A stretch of 64,000 nucleotides of DNA from Amarolinea aalborgensis (GCF_900491745.1 NZ_UETR01000008.1:124001-188000), one strand, 5' to 3'; shown: positions 1 through 7,237, counted from the first letter of the stretch. Made by a program: numbers and translations. The notes: generated by a model not told the origin, from the letters alone.

Positions 1-362
1 TCTGCTTGCCTAGCACGGCGTCGAACGCGCCGTCCGGGAAGGGCAGCATCTCGGCGGCGCAGGACAACAGGCCGGCCTGGGGCGCACGCTGGCGCGCCTC
101 CAGCAGCCGGGCGACCGAGATGTCGAAGCCGGTGACCCGCGCCCCGCGGCTAAGCAGATGGGCCGTCGCGCCGCCCGCGCCGCAGCCGTAGTCCAGCACG
201 CACCGGCCGGCCACGTCACCCAACGCGTCCAGGTGATAGGCTTCGGCCTCCTGAAACACCGGGGGACGCGTATACGCCGACGATCAGCGAGCTGTCGTCG
301 CGGGCGAAATCCTCAGACTCGTGCCATTCGCGTTCGAGTTTTAGTTTTCGATCGATGCTCAT
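1..362 (-). pseudogene. class I SAM-dependent methyltransferase, N-terminal part, frameshifted, runs off the window
   Basis: Read on the minus strand from the ATG at 362, the first about 33 codons give a leader (LKLEREWHESEDFARDDSSL) of the kind that precedes this type of methyltransferase. The frame then breaks at a run of five G (261-265 on the plus strand). With one base fewer the protein continues as VFQEAEAYHLDALGD and reaches the SAM-binding glycine loop LDYGCGAGG, an acidic strand-2 end (GFDIS) and the AEMLPFPDGAFDAV segment. These are hallmarks of a Methyltransf_11/25-type enzyme. It follows a GT2 gene in the same direction, which suits methylation of a glycan or lipid precursor. The frameshift may be real or a homopolymer error; the 3' end is not visible. 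Confidence 0.7.
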
Positions 363-411
363 GGGGCCATGCTCAGGAGATCGGAGTGAGCAAATATCGA
401 GTTGGTAACCA

Positions 412-1389
412 CTACATCTCTGCCAACTCTGCCAACAATCGGCGGTAGACACGAGTCTGGACGGATAGGGAGGGTGTCAAACGACTGCTCAATGCGGCGA
501 CCGCCCAACGAGGCCAGTAGGCCAGGCGCAGGAGGCGCTTGAAGCGACTGGCGCGGGTCTCGCCGCCGAATTTGCGATAGAACTGCACCTTACTGCGATA
601 GAGTTGGAGGTACATCGCCTCTTTGACCTGCCGGCTGCTGCTCTCGCCGAAATGGGTGACGACCGCTGCGGGCACATACCACAGATCCCAACCGGCTTGG
701 CCCAGCCGGTAGCACAAGTCCACTTCTTCAGTGTACATAAAGTAGCTTTCATCCAACAGACCGACCTCATCGAGCGCCTCCCGTCGGAGCAACAGGCACG
801 CGCCCTTGATCGCCTCGACGCGGCGGGGCGTGATCGTGTCCCACCGGGCCATTGGGTAGGTGGCGCGGGGCCACAGGCGGTCCAGGAAGAGCAGCCGCCA
901 AAACTCGCGGCCAGGGGTCAGCATGGGGTGGCACGCGGGCTGCAAGGAACCGTCCGCATTGAGCAGTCGCGCACCGCACGCGCCCGCGGCGGGGTGCGCG
1001 TCCATGAACGCAACTAGCGCCGCCAACGCGCCGGGATGTACGACCGTGTCCGGGTTCAGCAGCAGCACGTACCGCCCCGCCGCCGCCCCGATCCCCTGGT
1101 TGTTGGCTCGCGCAAAACCGGCGTTCTCCGCGTTCTCGATCAGCTTCACCCACGGGAACCGCTCCCGCACCATGGCCGCGGAGCCGTCGGAGGAGGCGTT
1201 GTCTACGACGAAGGTTTCGGTTGCTGGTAGATTGGTAGATTGGTACACTGGGGCATCCGAGACGCGATCTGCCATCTGCCTTGCGCCATCTGCTATCTGC
1301 CATCCGCCATCTGCAACTGACGCCAGGCACGCCGCGAGCAGATCACGCGTGTTCCAGTTGACGATGACGATAGAGAGGTCCACGCTCAC
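412..1389 (-). CDS. family 2 glycosyltransferase (rhamnosyltransferase-like) with in-frame repeat insertion
   Basis: GT-A fold glycosyltransferase of about 325 residues, presumably adding a sugar from a nucleotide donor to a lipid-linked glycan on the cytoplasmic face. Visible motifs are SIVIVNWNTRD at the N-terminus, VDNASSDG (about 62-69), NAGFARANNQG (89-99) and the nucleotide-metal motif LLLNPDTV (about 109-116). Further on are the acceptor-side GACLLLRREA and MYTEEVDLCYR motifs typical of the WcaE/rhamnosyltransferase subgroup. I chose the GTG at 1389 because it forms a GTGA overlap with the stop of the upstream polymerase gene; a longer ORF upstream is only low-complexity sequence. Residues about 28-57 are encoded by a degenerate repeat that interrupts the usual spacing between the first strand and VDN. 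Confidence 0.9.
   Translation of the reverse strand: MSVDLSIVIVNWNTRDLLAACLASVADGGWQIADGARQMADRVSDAPVYQSTNLPATETFVVDNASSDGSAAMVRERFPWVKLIENAENAGFARANNQGIGAAAGRYVLLLNPDTVVHPGALAALVAFMDAHPAAGACGARLLNADGSLQPACHPMLTPGREFWRLLFLDRLWPRATYPMARWDTITPRRVEAIKGACLLLRREALDEVGLLDESYFMYTEEVDLCYRLGQAGWDLWYVPAAVVTHFGESSSRQVKEAMYLQLYRSKVQFYRKFGGETRASRFKRLLRLAYWPRWAVAALSSRLTPSLSVQTRVYRRLLAELAEM
1219..1308 (-). repeat. in-frame degenerate tandem repeat (GCAGATGGC-like) inside the GT2 gene
   Basis: On the minus strand this stretch is made of degenerate 7-10 bp words such as GCAGATGGC and CAGATAGCAGATGG, then an ACCAATCTACC-type stretch. It is translated as GGWQIADGARQMADR followed by a short YQSTN segment, between the first helix and the VDNASSDG strand of the GT2. 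It stays in frame and adds about 30 residues that family members normally lack. Confidence 0.75.
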
Positions 1390-2849
1390 CCCATCTCCCC
1401 CTCTCCTTGTCTCCTTGTCTTCTTCTCCCCGCGTCCCTGGGTCTCCGTGTCTCCTTGTCCCATATTCTCCAGCGCCACCAGCCCGCCCATGAACAGCCAT
1501 ACCAGCACGCTGGCCTGGAAGCCCGGAAACCCGATGTTATAGACGAACGGCAGGATCCAATCGGCCAGGAGCATGATGACCAGGGCGCCCGCGCCGGCCG
1601 CCAGCATGGCGTTGACGTAGCCGGCCGCGAAACCGGCCGTGTAGCGCCGGCGCAGGCGTAGACCGAGCTGGGCGACCTCGACGCTGAACCAGGCGAACAG
1701 GATCAGGCCCAGGATCCCTCCGTGCGCGAACAGATCCACATAGTTGTTGTGTGAGTTGATCTTGGGCTCGACCCAGTAGGCGCGCAGATATTGCAGCGGC
1801 CTGGCGTTGGCGTAGGGCCGATACGCAGCCGGGCCCAGGCCGGTGACCGGATTGCGCATGGTGACTTCAACAACCCGTTCGATCAAGGTCAGTCGCGAGC
1901 CGCCGCTTGTTTCCCATTCTCTGTCACCGCCGGCAAACTCATAAATACTTGGGAAGAGCACACCCAACACGATAAGGATCACAATGATCAATGCCACCGG
2001 CCAACGCAGCCGTGGGAAGCGCAGCCAAATCAGGGTTCCCAAAACGGCCGCCAGCCCCACCCAGTTGGATGTGGCCTCCTGTTGCTGCACGAAGGCATAG
2101 GCCAGGCTGGCGCCCAGCGCTGCCGCCAAGAAGGCACGCCAGGGAACGGAGAGATCTCGGTTGAACAGCAGTTGCCCGCCGGCCAGCGCGGCCAGCAGCA
2201 CCCAGAGGGGCGCGCGCACGAACGCAACGGTGGTGAGAGGTCCGACCAGCCCGCCCACGCCGGGCAGGATTCGCACGATCGCCAGCCCGCCGCCGACCAG
2301 CAGGAAGGTCGCGGTCAGCCGCCACAGCCAGCGTTCGTCTACCACCAGATTGCCCGTCAGCCAGAACGCCAGGGCCGAGAACGCGAAGATGGCCCACTGC
2401 GCCAACTGCACCAGCAGGAAGTTGCTGCTGATTGGGATCATGGGGCTCCACGTGGCGCGGCCGATGAGCAGGGAGAGCAAGCTCGCGGCCACGAAGAGGA
2501 GCAGCGGCCGGTTGACCGGGGATGCGGCGAACCGTAGCTGGCGGCGGCGGATCATGTCCAGCAGCCACAGAACGGCTAGCGCCGGGATCAGCAGGGCGGC
2601 CGCGTTGAGCTTGACGTCGGTGCCGGTGCTAATCTCCAGCGGGATGACCAGGGCCGCCAGCACCAACGCGGGCAGGCCGAGCACGGGTCGCGCCAAGAGC
2701 GCCACGCTGCCGATGCCGGCGACCAGCAGCCCCAGCCAGAGCGGCGAGGCGCGTCGGCCCAGCAGAAAGGCCAGGGCCAGCACGGCCAGGGCAATCAGGA
2801 TGGCGCTGAGGTTGTATTGACGGGAACGGTCACGTAGGGTGGTAATCAT
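1386..2849 (-). CDS. O-antigen polymerase/ligase-like (Wzy/WaaL) membrane protein
   Basis: About 487 residues, mostly hydrophobic, with roughly a dozen membrane segments beginning at AILIALAVLALAFLLG. The second half has a large polar loop (GGDREWETSGGSRLTLIERV) followed by NPVTGLGPAAYRPY and NSHNNYVDLFAHGGILGL. This G-x-G-P-x-x-Y...HN-x-Y arrangement is typical of the Wzy_C/O-antigen ligase superfamily. The role would be polymerising or ligating lipid-linked glycan on the outer face of the membrane. I chose the start ATG at 2849 (MITTLRD) over an ATG-like start 39 bp upstream because the upstream residues are not family-like; no strong ribosome site marks either. The stop overlaps the GT2 start (GTGA). 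The C-terminal tail is low-complexity, charged and encoded by CTCCTTGTCTCC-like repeats. Confidence 0.85.
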   Translation of the reverse strand: MITTLRDRSRQYNLSAILIALAVLALAFLLGRRASPLWLGLLVAGIGSVALLARPVLGLPALVLAALVIPLEISTGTDVKLNAAALLIPALAVLWLLDMIRRRQLRFAASPVNRPLLLFVAASLLSLLIGRATWSPMIPISSNFLLVQLAQWAIFAFSALAFWLTGNLVVDERWLWRLTATFLLVGGGLAIVRILPGVGGLVGPLTTVAFVRAPLWVLLAALAGGQLLFNRDLSVPWRAFLAAALGASLAYAFVQQQEATSNWVGLAAVLGTLIWLRFPRLRWPVALIIVILIVLGVLFPSIYEFAGGDREWETSGGSRLTLIERVVEVTMRNPVTGLGPAAYRPYANARPLQYLRAYWVEPKINSHNNYVDLFAHGGILGLILFAWFSVEVAQLGLRLRRRYTAGFAAGYVNAMLAAGAGALVIMLLADWILPFVYNIGFPGFQASVLVWLFMGGLVALENMGQGDTETQGRGEKKTRRQGEGEMG

Positions 2850-2926
2850 GTGGCTTGAGGATGGGTAGACAAGGCAACCGATAGACAAGGGCGAGATCAG
2901 ACGTAGCGGATGTCATTGATCTTGCG

Positions 2927-3355
2927 CTACACTTTGTCGTGGCCAGCAGAAGATGTGGCAGTTGTGTCCTGCAAGCTTGCCTGAAGTCGCTGGCAAATAT
3001 CGTTGGCAAAACTATACAGCTCAATGGCCTCGTCAGATGTCGGCTTACCAGTGGGCAGTAATCCCATGTCGCCTGGATAGCGCGCGTCAATGTATACGGC
3101 ATCCAAACGATCAAGCATGTCCAGGTCGCCGATCACAGCATAATGAGGCCTAACCAGTTCGTACAGTCGCGTCAGGCTATGTGTTTTCACAAAGCCAAGA
3201 TCCAGTTCTTCGATCACTGCTTTGAGAGCTTTCTCCACCGCTTGCTGCGCATGGAAAGTAACCGCATTGGTAAGATCTGGCCGAAAAAGAAGCACCTGCG
3301 ACGCAGACAAATCTTCCGCCGCCCTGGTCAGCCATTCATCAGTTATCGGCTTCAT
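2927..3355 (-). CDS. HEPN domain protein, putative toxin of an MNT/HEPN module
   Basis: About 142 residues starting MKPITDEWLTRAAEDL. It shows the HEPN pattern of helices: AEDLSASQVLL, then NAVTFHAQQAVEKALKAVI, HSLTRLYELV and the YIDARYPGD motif. HEPN proteins of this class are usually RNases or the regulated partner of a minimal nucleotidyltransferase. Its ATG lies 17 bp inside the end of the nucleotidyltransferase gene, so the two are probably translationally coupled. The canonical R-x4-6-H catalytic motif is not obvious, so RNase activity is uncertain. It sits just upstream of the polymerase gene in the same direction and opens the first TA island. Confidence 0.8.
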   Translation of the reverse strand: MKPITDEWLTRAAEDLSASQVLLFRPDLTNAVTFHAQQAVEKALKAVIEELDLGFVKTHSLTRLYELVRPHYAVIGDLDMLDRLDAVYIDARYPGDMGLLPTGKPTSDEAIELYSFANDICQRLQASLQDTTATSSAGHDKV

Positions 3356-3677
3356 AAAGCACAATCCCTTGTTCGAGAACTTCGCGCGCAAAAAGACTGT
3401 TCATTTCAATGAACCTGCGGTGCATCGGCTGCGTATGGACGATCAAATCCACAGGCACCTTGCGGCGAATGTCTCGGAGTAGACGAGCTACGGTGAGATA
3501 GGCATCTTCTTTCTCGCGATGCGTGGCTGGTAACTGGTCGTCGCGCAGGACCACGATCAAGTCGAGATCGCTGGTTTCGTTAGCGCCGCCGCTGGCTTGG
3601 CTGCCAAACAAGATGATCTTGGCCGGTTCTATCTGCTGTAATTGAGTGACGATTTCCGGTAGATATTGTGTCACCAT
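3339..3677 (-). CDS. MNT-type minimal nucleotidyltransferase, putative antitoxin
   Basis: 112 residues with the polymerase-beta nucleotidyltransferase signature: KIILFGSQASG (about 20-30) followed by ETSDLDLIVVL, where Ser-Asp-Leu-Asp supplies the metal-binding DxD, and a later acidic strand PVDLIVHT. In characterised MntA/HepT pairs the nucleotidyltransferase adenylylates the HEPN toxin; that is the likely role here. The gene overlaps the start of the HEPN gene by 17 bp. Length and motifs are complete, so it looks intact. Confidence 0.85.
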   Translation of the reverse strand: MVTQYLPEIVTQLQQIEPAKIILFGSQASGGANETSDLDLIVVLRDDQLPATHREKEDAYLTVARLLRDIRRKVPVDLIVHTQPMHRRFIEMNSLFAREVLEQGIVLYEADN

Positions 3678-3703
3678 ACTTCACCTCTTGCGCGATGACA
3701 AGG

Positions 3704-3907
3704 TCACGCGTACTCGTAGACGGGCGCCTGCATGATGCGCGTGGGGTTCTTGCTCTCCCAGATCAACCGTTGCAGATGCTCGATGGTAGCCGGCGCAAAC
3801 AACTGCTCCCCGGTGGCCAGATTCACGCGGGCAGGCACGTTTTCGATGACGTGCAGTGGGCCGTTGACACTCAAGATGTAAGTGACCCTTTGCTCACGCG
3901 TACTCAT
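3704..3907 (-). CDS. YgiT-like small protein lacking the zinc-binding cysteines (copy 1)
   Basis: 67 residues starting MSTREQRVTYILSVNG. It aligns in length and layout with the C-terminal half of YgiT-type antitoxins (VIENVPARV for VIDNVPAEV, then EHLQRLIWESK, ending APVYEYA), but all Cys pairs are absent. The ATG lies 14 bp inside the end of the true YgiT gene, so the two are coupled. About 155 bp of it is almost identical to the gene at 5848-6090. It may be a zinc-free paralogous antitoxin, or a relic maintained by translation from its neighbour. Confidence 0.6.
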   Translation of the reverse strand: MSTREQRVTYILSVNGPLHVIENVPARVNLATGEQLFAPATIEHLQRLIWESKNPTRIMQAPVYEYA

Positions 3908-4121
3908 AGACCGGCGCCATACGCACCGGCGGCGCGCTGGTGCGCAGCAACGCCTCGATCTGGCGCACCGTCTCGGGCGACAACAGCACGTCGCCACACA
4001 CCGAGCAGACTTCAGCAGGCACGTTGTCGATCACGATCGTTTGTCCCCGGAAGCGTACGGTATGCACAACCGACGTCGTTTCATAGGTTCCTGGGCATCC
4101 TCCAATACTGCATTTCATCAT
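3894..4121 (-). CDS. YgiT-type zinc finger antitoxin
   Basis: 75 residues with Cys4-type zinc ligands (MMKCSIGGCPG and AEVCSVCGDVLL) and the C-terminal ETVRQIEALLR...APVYEYA helix-tail of this family. The partner DUF4258 toxin gene lies immediately upstream, with a 4-bp ATGA overlap at 4118-4121, and a good ribosome site (AAAGGAGAG) precedes the ATG. YgiT antitoxins in MqsRA-like and DUF4258 modules bind the toxin through the zinc domain; the full HTH seen in MqsA is missing here. The order is toxin first, then antitoxin. Confidence 0.85.
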   Translation of the reverse strand: MMKCSIGGCPGTYETTSVVHTVRFRGQTIVIDNVPAEVCSVCGDVLLSPETVRQIEALLRTSAPPVRMAPVYEYA

Positions 4122-4459
4122 CTCACTCTCCTTTGCCTCGGCGTAATCCATTTCGGTAGCTTTGGCTCATAAACCGTGATCACGATAAGAACTGGTTGCG
4201 CAGTGGTGCATACGATATGCAGCGAGCGTCCGTCTCTCGCTTGTCCTGCGAGCAGACAGCAGGCTCCTTGCTGATGTTGCGGATAGTTTTCCAGCAGTTC
4301 GCTCGTCCCGATCGCCTCTTGAAGCTGATCGAGGGTGATCTCCTCTGCCACCATCTCCTGATGCGCATGTTGCGTAATGCGGAGGTTATCGGTACGCGCC
4401 TGCTCACGGATGCGCCGCACAGCAGCGACAGAGTCATTCGGATCAATGTCTGTCATCAT
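4118..4459 (-). CDS. DUF4258 domain protein, putative RelE-like toxin
   Basis: 113 residues: RITQHAHQEMVAEEITLDQL, then AIGTSELLENYPQHQQG, then RSLHIVCTTAQPVLIVITVYEP, ending with a basic tail. This matches DUF4258 proteins, which have a BECR/RelE-like fold and are regularly paired with YgiT antitoxins. The first of two adjacent ATGs is at 4459, preceded by GAGGT. The overlap with the antitoxin start indicates a bicistronic module. Confidence 0.85.
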   Translation of the reverse strand: MMTDIDPNDSVAAVRRIREQARTDNLRITQHAHQEMVAEEITLDQLQEAIGTSELLENYPQHQQGACCLLAGQARDGRSLHIVCTTAQPVLIVITVYEPKLPKWITPRQRRVR

Positions 4460-4484
4460 TCTACCTCAGGATCTGTTGCCTGAC

Positions 4485-4660
4485 AAGGGGCGGCGCGCTG
4501 CCACCGTCTTCTCCACCAGGGCGACGCAGCGCCGGCCGCTGGCGTCTCAGTCATAGCGCTACTCCCCGAGGCCGGCCGCCAACAGCCCCAGCGCCGATGC
4601 GCGCCTTCCCAACAGGAAGGCCAGCACGACCAGGGTTACCAGAGCGGCGGTGAAGTGATG
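4485..4660 (-). pseudogene. chimeric relic: polymerase N-terminus fused to a GT4 C-terminus
   Basis: Read on the minus strand, 4660-4565 gives ALVTLVVLAFLLGRRAS followed by LGLLAAGLG. This mirrors the first membrane segment of the polymerase at 2849-1386 (LAVLALAFLLGRRAS). After a TAG it continues as RYD, TGA, then DASGRRCVALVEKTVAA, matching the conserved GT4 tail seen at 10530-10660 (RYDWQQIG...FVALVEETAA). Two stops interrupt it. It is therefore a dead fusion of two glycan genes whose middles are gone. Confidence 0.7.
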
Positions 4661-4696
4661 TTACTGGGGCGGCTGCGGGGAGGTAAGCATGACGGT

Positions 4697-4924
4697 TCAA
4701 GCCGGGGAGGCGCTGAGCAGCCAATCAGGGTTGGGCGCCTCCACGATCGTCATGACTGCATCAGGCTCGAAGCGAACCTGCGTAGTCAGCATATCTTCGG
4801 CGCCGATGCGCAACGATTTGAGGAGTTCGTCACGTGTTTTCTCCTGACCATTAACGCCAGGCAAATCTAGTAGCCAGCCAATCCACCAACCATCACGCTG
4901 TTTCACAATAGCCCGGTACTTCAT
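4697..4924 (-). CDS. HicB-like protein without adjacent HicA
   Basis: 75 residues with the HicB N-terminal fold: MKYRAIVKQRDGWWIGWLLDLPGVNGQEKTR in shape (strand, W-x-G-x-x-DLPG-x-x-xQ-x-T), then the DELLKSLRIGAEDML helix. HicB antitoxins block HicA mRNA interferases. No hicA reading frame is adjacent. The C-terminal DNA-binding domain of longer HicB proteins is absent, as it also is in many short family members. It sits alone between the GT relic and a complete HicAB pair. Confidence 0.7.
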   Translation of the reverse strand: MKYRAIVKQRDGWWIGWLLDLPGVNGQEKTRDELLKSLRIGAEDMLTTQVRFEPDAVMTIVEAPNPDWLLSASPA

Positions 4925-5013
4925 CGTGTCACCTCACGATAGGGATATCCAGTTCCCAGCAGCAGCGACCACGTGCAGGCTGGTTGGCGCGCTGCCGCGG
5001 CGGCCGGATGCTT

Positions 5014-5373
5014 TCAAGGCGCGGCGACAACTGGATGAGGACGGCTGGTCGCCTGCACCAAGACCTCCTGAGCCCAGAGGTCCAGACTCTTGCCTTCGAC
5101 TTGCGCCAACGCAGCGGCGCGCGCATGAACGTCGGGAGGCACCCGCACGACGATGCGGCGACCATGCGGCGACTGCGGCGCACGCCCCATCTGCTCGGAC
5201 ATAGCCAGATAACCATCCACAGCTTCCTCGAAGGCCTGAACCAACTCATCTGCGCTCTCGCCATGAAAGGTGACGATATCGGTGATGCCGTGCACACGAC
5301 CAAAAAATAAACGGTCGTCTACGTCAAACTCAACCGTTGCCGAATAGCCTTTGTAAGTCAGTTGTCTAGTCAT
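5014..5373 (-). CDS. hicB: HicB family antitoxin with RHH-like C-terminus
   Basis: 119 residues. The N-terminal half (YKGYSATVEFDVDDRLFFGR...DIVTFHGESADELVQAFEEAVDGYLA) is the degenerate RNase-H-like HicB domain. The C-terminal half (GRRIVVRVPPDVHARAAALAQ...SLDLWAQEVL) resembles a ribbon-helix-helix DNA-binding domain, as in HicB antitoxins that autorepress. The start overlaps the stop of the HicA gene by 4 bp (ATGA, 5370-5373), the usual HicA-then-HicB order. It looks intact. Confidence 0.85.
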   Translation of the reverse strand: MTRQLTYKGYSATVEFDVDDRLFFGRVHGITDIVTFHGESADELVQAFEEAVDGYLAMSEQMGRAPQSPHGRRIVVRVPPDVHARAAALAQVEGKSLDLWAQEVLVQATSRPHPVVAAP

Positions 5374-5633
5374 GGTTTGATCCCAGCCATTTCCAAGAAT
5401 TCACGCATGGCTCGCACTTGATAACGCTTGGCTTCTTTTCCCGGATGGGGACAGTGGAAGTCAGCGCGTTTGCCGTTCAGCACAAACGCGACGCGAGAAC
5501 CGGCGCCTTCTACCGTCTCAGCGCCTAGCGTAGCCAACAAGGCTTCGATTTTCCTCCATTCCAGGTTAGTTGCCCATGCCCCGGTGGCACAACCGTGGAT
5601 GAAAACAGGCAATCCGTGGCGATCCGTGTTCAT
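5370..5633 (-). CDS. hicA: HicA-like mRNA interferase toxin, N-terminus supplied by a repeat
   Basis: 87 residues. The conserved body is WRKIEALLATLGAET, then GAGSRVAFVLNG, FHCPHPGKEA and a C-terminal REFLEMAGIKP helix, as in the HicA subgroup where an HPHP motif carries the catalytic His. HicA cleaves mRNA. The only ATG in frame (5633) lies in the ATGAACACGGATCGCC repeat, so residues 1 to about 22 are repeat-encoded and not family sequence. The neighbouring HicB overlaps by 4 bp. Confidence 0.75.
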   Translation of the reverse strand: MNTDRHGLPVFIHGCATGAWATNLEWRKIEALLATLGAETVEGAGSRVAFVLNGKRADFHCPHPGKEAKRYQVRAMREFLEMAGIKP

Positions 5634-5735
5634 CCGCGGCCTATTTTCAAGTCAGTTACCCATGCGCCGGACGCACAACCGAGGATGAAAACAGGCAATC
5701 CGTGGCGATCCGTGTTCATCCGCGGCCTATTTTCA
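5589..5735. repeat. two direct copies of a about 60-bp repeat; further copy at 34783-34850
   Basis: The segment ACAACCG(T/A)GGATGAAAACAG through CCGCGGCCTATTTTCA occurs at about 5589-5649 and again at 5675-5735, nearly identical. An inverted copy lies at about 34783-34850 beside another TA module. The first copy provides the start codon of the HicA gene. No ORF is carried, so it is probably a non-autonomous dispersed repeat. Confidence 0.75.
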
Positions 5736-5847
5736 GGTTAGCAGGGACTGGCGTGGAGAAGATCGCTTCCAGTGTTCGTTGGTGTCCACGATTCATGGTC
5801 AGGACTTGCTGACCGGCATCTCGTCCACACCTGCACTGCGCACAGGC

Positions 5848-6090
5848 TCAAGCATACTCGTACACGGGCGCCTGCATGATGCGCGTGGGGTTCTTGCTCT
5901 CCCAGATCAACCGTTGCAGATGCTCCACGGTAGCCGGCGCAAACAACTGCTCCCCGGTGGCCAGATTGACGCGGGCAGGCACGTTTTCGATGACGTGCAG
6001 TGGGCCGTTGACGACCAGGGTATAGGTTACTTTGCGTTCCACCAGGGGCTCGTTCCACACATAGTCATGCGCATTCAGGTATCTGGTCAA
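5848..6090 (-). CDS. YgiT-like small protein lacking zinc cysteines (copy 2, orphan)
   Basis: 80 residues: an N-terminal segment (MTRYLNAHDYVWNEPLVER) not shared with copy 1, followed by KVTYTLVVNGPLHVIENV and the same body and APVYEYA tail. From about 5848 to 6005 the DNA is nearly identical to 3704-3861, so one arose from the other recently. No DUF4258, MqsR or other toxin gene is adjacent. Function is not established; antitoxin-like by homology only. Confidence 0.55.
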   Translation of the reverse strand: MTRYLNAHDYVWNEPLVERKVTYTLVVNGPLHVIENVPARVNLATGEQLFAPATVEHLQRLIWESKNPTRIMQAPVYEYA

Positions 6091-6139
6091 TCATGATTCT
6101 ACCACATGTTCTTGGCTTTGCCAACGCCTGCCAGAATCC

Positions 6140-6457
6140 GGGTGCATTTCAGAATGGGGGCGCGTCGGGCGATTGAAATCGCTGCAACCCCTGCATAGCT
6201 CACCCTGGCGACTTTGGCAGTAGCCGAAGCGCCGGGAGCTACGCCGCGAGCCTGAAATGCGTCCGGTACGAGATGCAAGCCCGTGCCAGGCTGTCAGGCC
6301 CGATAGGGCCTTCCACCTTGTAGCCCGATCCGTTCACGGTCGGGCGGCGTTGGTTGCGCGCACGCCATGTGGCCAGCAACCCCGCCGGAGGCCAAAGGCC
6401 ATCCGGCTACGAGGTGCAAGCCCCCCTGGGGCTACGCCCCGAAATTGAAATGCACCC
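6140..6457. mobile_element. MITE-like element with 12-bp terminal inverted repeats and about 9-bp target duplication
   Basis: The element begins GGGTGCATTTCA (6140-6151) and ends TGAAATGCACCC (6446-6457), a perfect inverted repeat. It is flanked on both sides by CCAGAATCC (6131-6139 and 6457-6465, sharing one base with the end), which looks like a target-site duplication. The interior is GC-rich with no credible ORF. A related, inverted element is at 39899-40369. The lack of a transposase suggests mobilisation in trans. Confidence 0.75.
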
Positions 6458-6562
6458 CAGAATCCGGGTTTTTGTCTGTCCAACGTGCAGCTTGACAAAC
6501 GATTCGGCATGAAATATCATTCAGTAAAACTTAACAATATCGTTAAGAAAATAGGAACCATC

Positions 6563-7237
6563 ATGGATCAACGACTCGCCGAGAGTCTGACGCGGCAACT
6601 GAAGATCGCCATCGAGCATGTCGTGCGGGAGGAGTATGAACTGCTCATCCTGCGAGAACTGCTGGAAACTCCTCTGGGGCGCGCGTTGGTGTTCAAAGGC
6701 GGCACCGCGCTGCGTCTGGCCTATGGCTCCCCGCGGTTTTCGGATGACCTCGACTTCTCGCTCCTTGCGCCCGTATCCGAAGAGGCGTTCGCCCACGCGG
6801 CTGAGGCGGTCGCCAGGTCGTTGCGCCAGATCACCCTGGTGGAGGCGCTGTCCAAGCAGTTCACGCTGTTTGCCCTTTTCAAGGTAGCCGAGCCGTACCT
6901 GGCGTATGCCTTCTCGATCAAGGTGGAAGTTTCCACCCGGCCGGAGACGTGGCAGCGCGGGTTGGACTTCGATCTGCGCCTGCTGACCAGCCCGGTGACG
7001 CCGCTCTCGGTCCTGGCCCAGGTCGCCACGTTGGAGCGGATGTGGACGGATAAAGAAGCCGCGCTGTCGGCCCGCCACGAGCCGCGCGATCTGTACGATC
7101 TGTGGTTCATCGCCCAAAAGCTTCGGCGCCCCTTTGCGCCTGATCTGAGCGGCCTGGATTCGAAGACCGTCCGCCGGGAGCTGCGCAAATACCTTCCGAT
7201 GAGTCATTGGCAGGTGATCGAACAATGGAGCGTATGA
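6563..7237 (+). CDS. AbiEii family nucleotidyltransferase toxin
   Basis: About 224 residues starting MDQRLAESL. The signature VFKGGTALRLAYGSPRFSDD followed by LDFSLL is the nucleotidyltransferase motif (GG-T-x-L then D-x-D) of AbiEii/DUF1814 toxins. Later come SIKVEVSTR (third acidic residue) and the C-terminal helical region with RDLYDLWFIAQ. AbiEii enzymes transfer nucleotides onto RNA targets (tRNA for the MenT relatives) and act in phage abortive infection and TA systems. I chose the ATG at 6563, after AGGAACC, over an upstream ATG with an AT-rich unrelated leader. It overlaps the next gene by 4 bp. The gene is on the opposite strand to its surroundings. Confidence 0.88.
   Translation: MDQRLAESLTRQLKIAIEHVVREEYELLILRELLETPLGRALVFKGGTALRLAYGSPRFSDDLDFSLLAPVSEEAFAHAAEAVARSLRQITLVEALSKQFTLFALFKVAEPYLAYAFSIKVEVSTRPETWQRGLDFDLRLLTSPVTPLSVLAQVATLERMWTDKEAALSARHEPRDLYDLWFIAQKLRRPFAPDLSGLDSKTVRRELRKYLPMSHWQVIEQWSV

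Noticed and set aside
2161..2820. Long plus-strand open frame opposite the polymerase gene
   Set aside because: It is antisense to a clear membrane protein gene, has no ribosome site and reads as Arg/Ser/Pro-rich shadow sequence.
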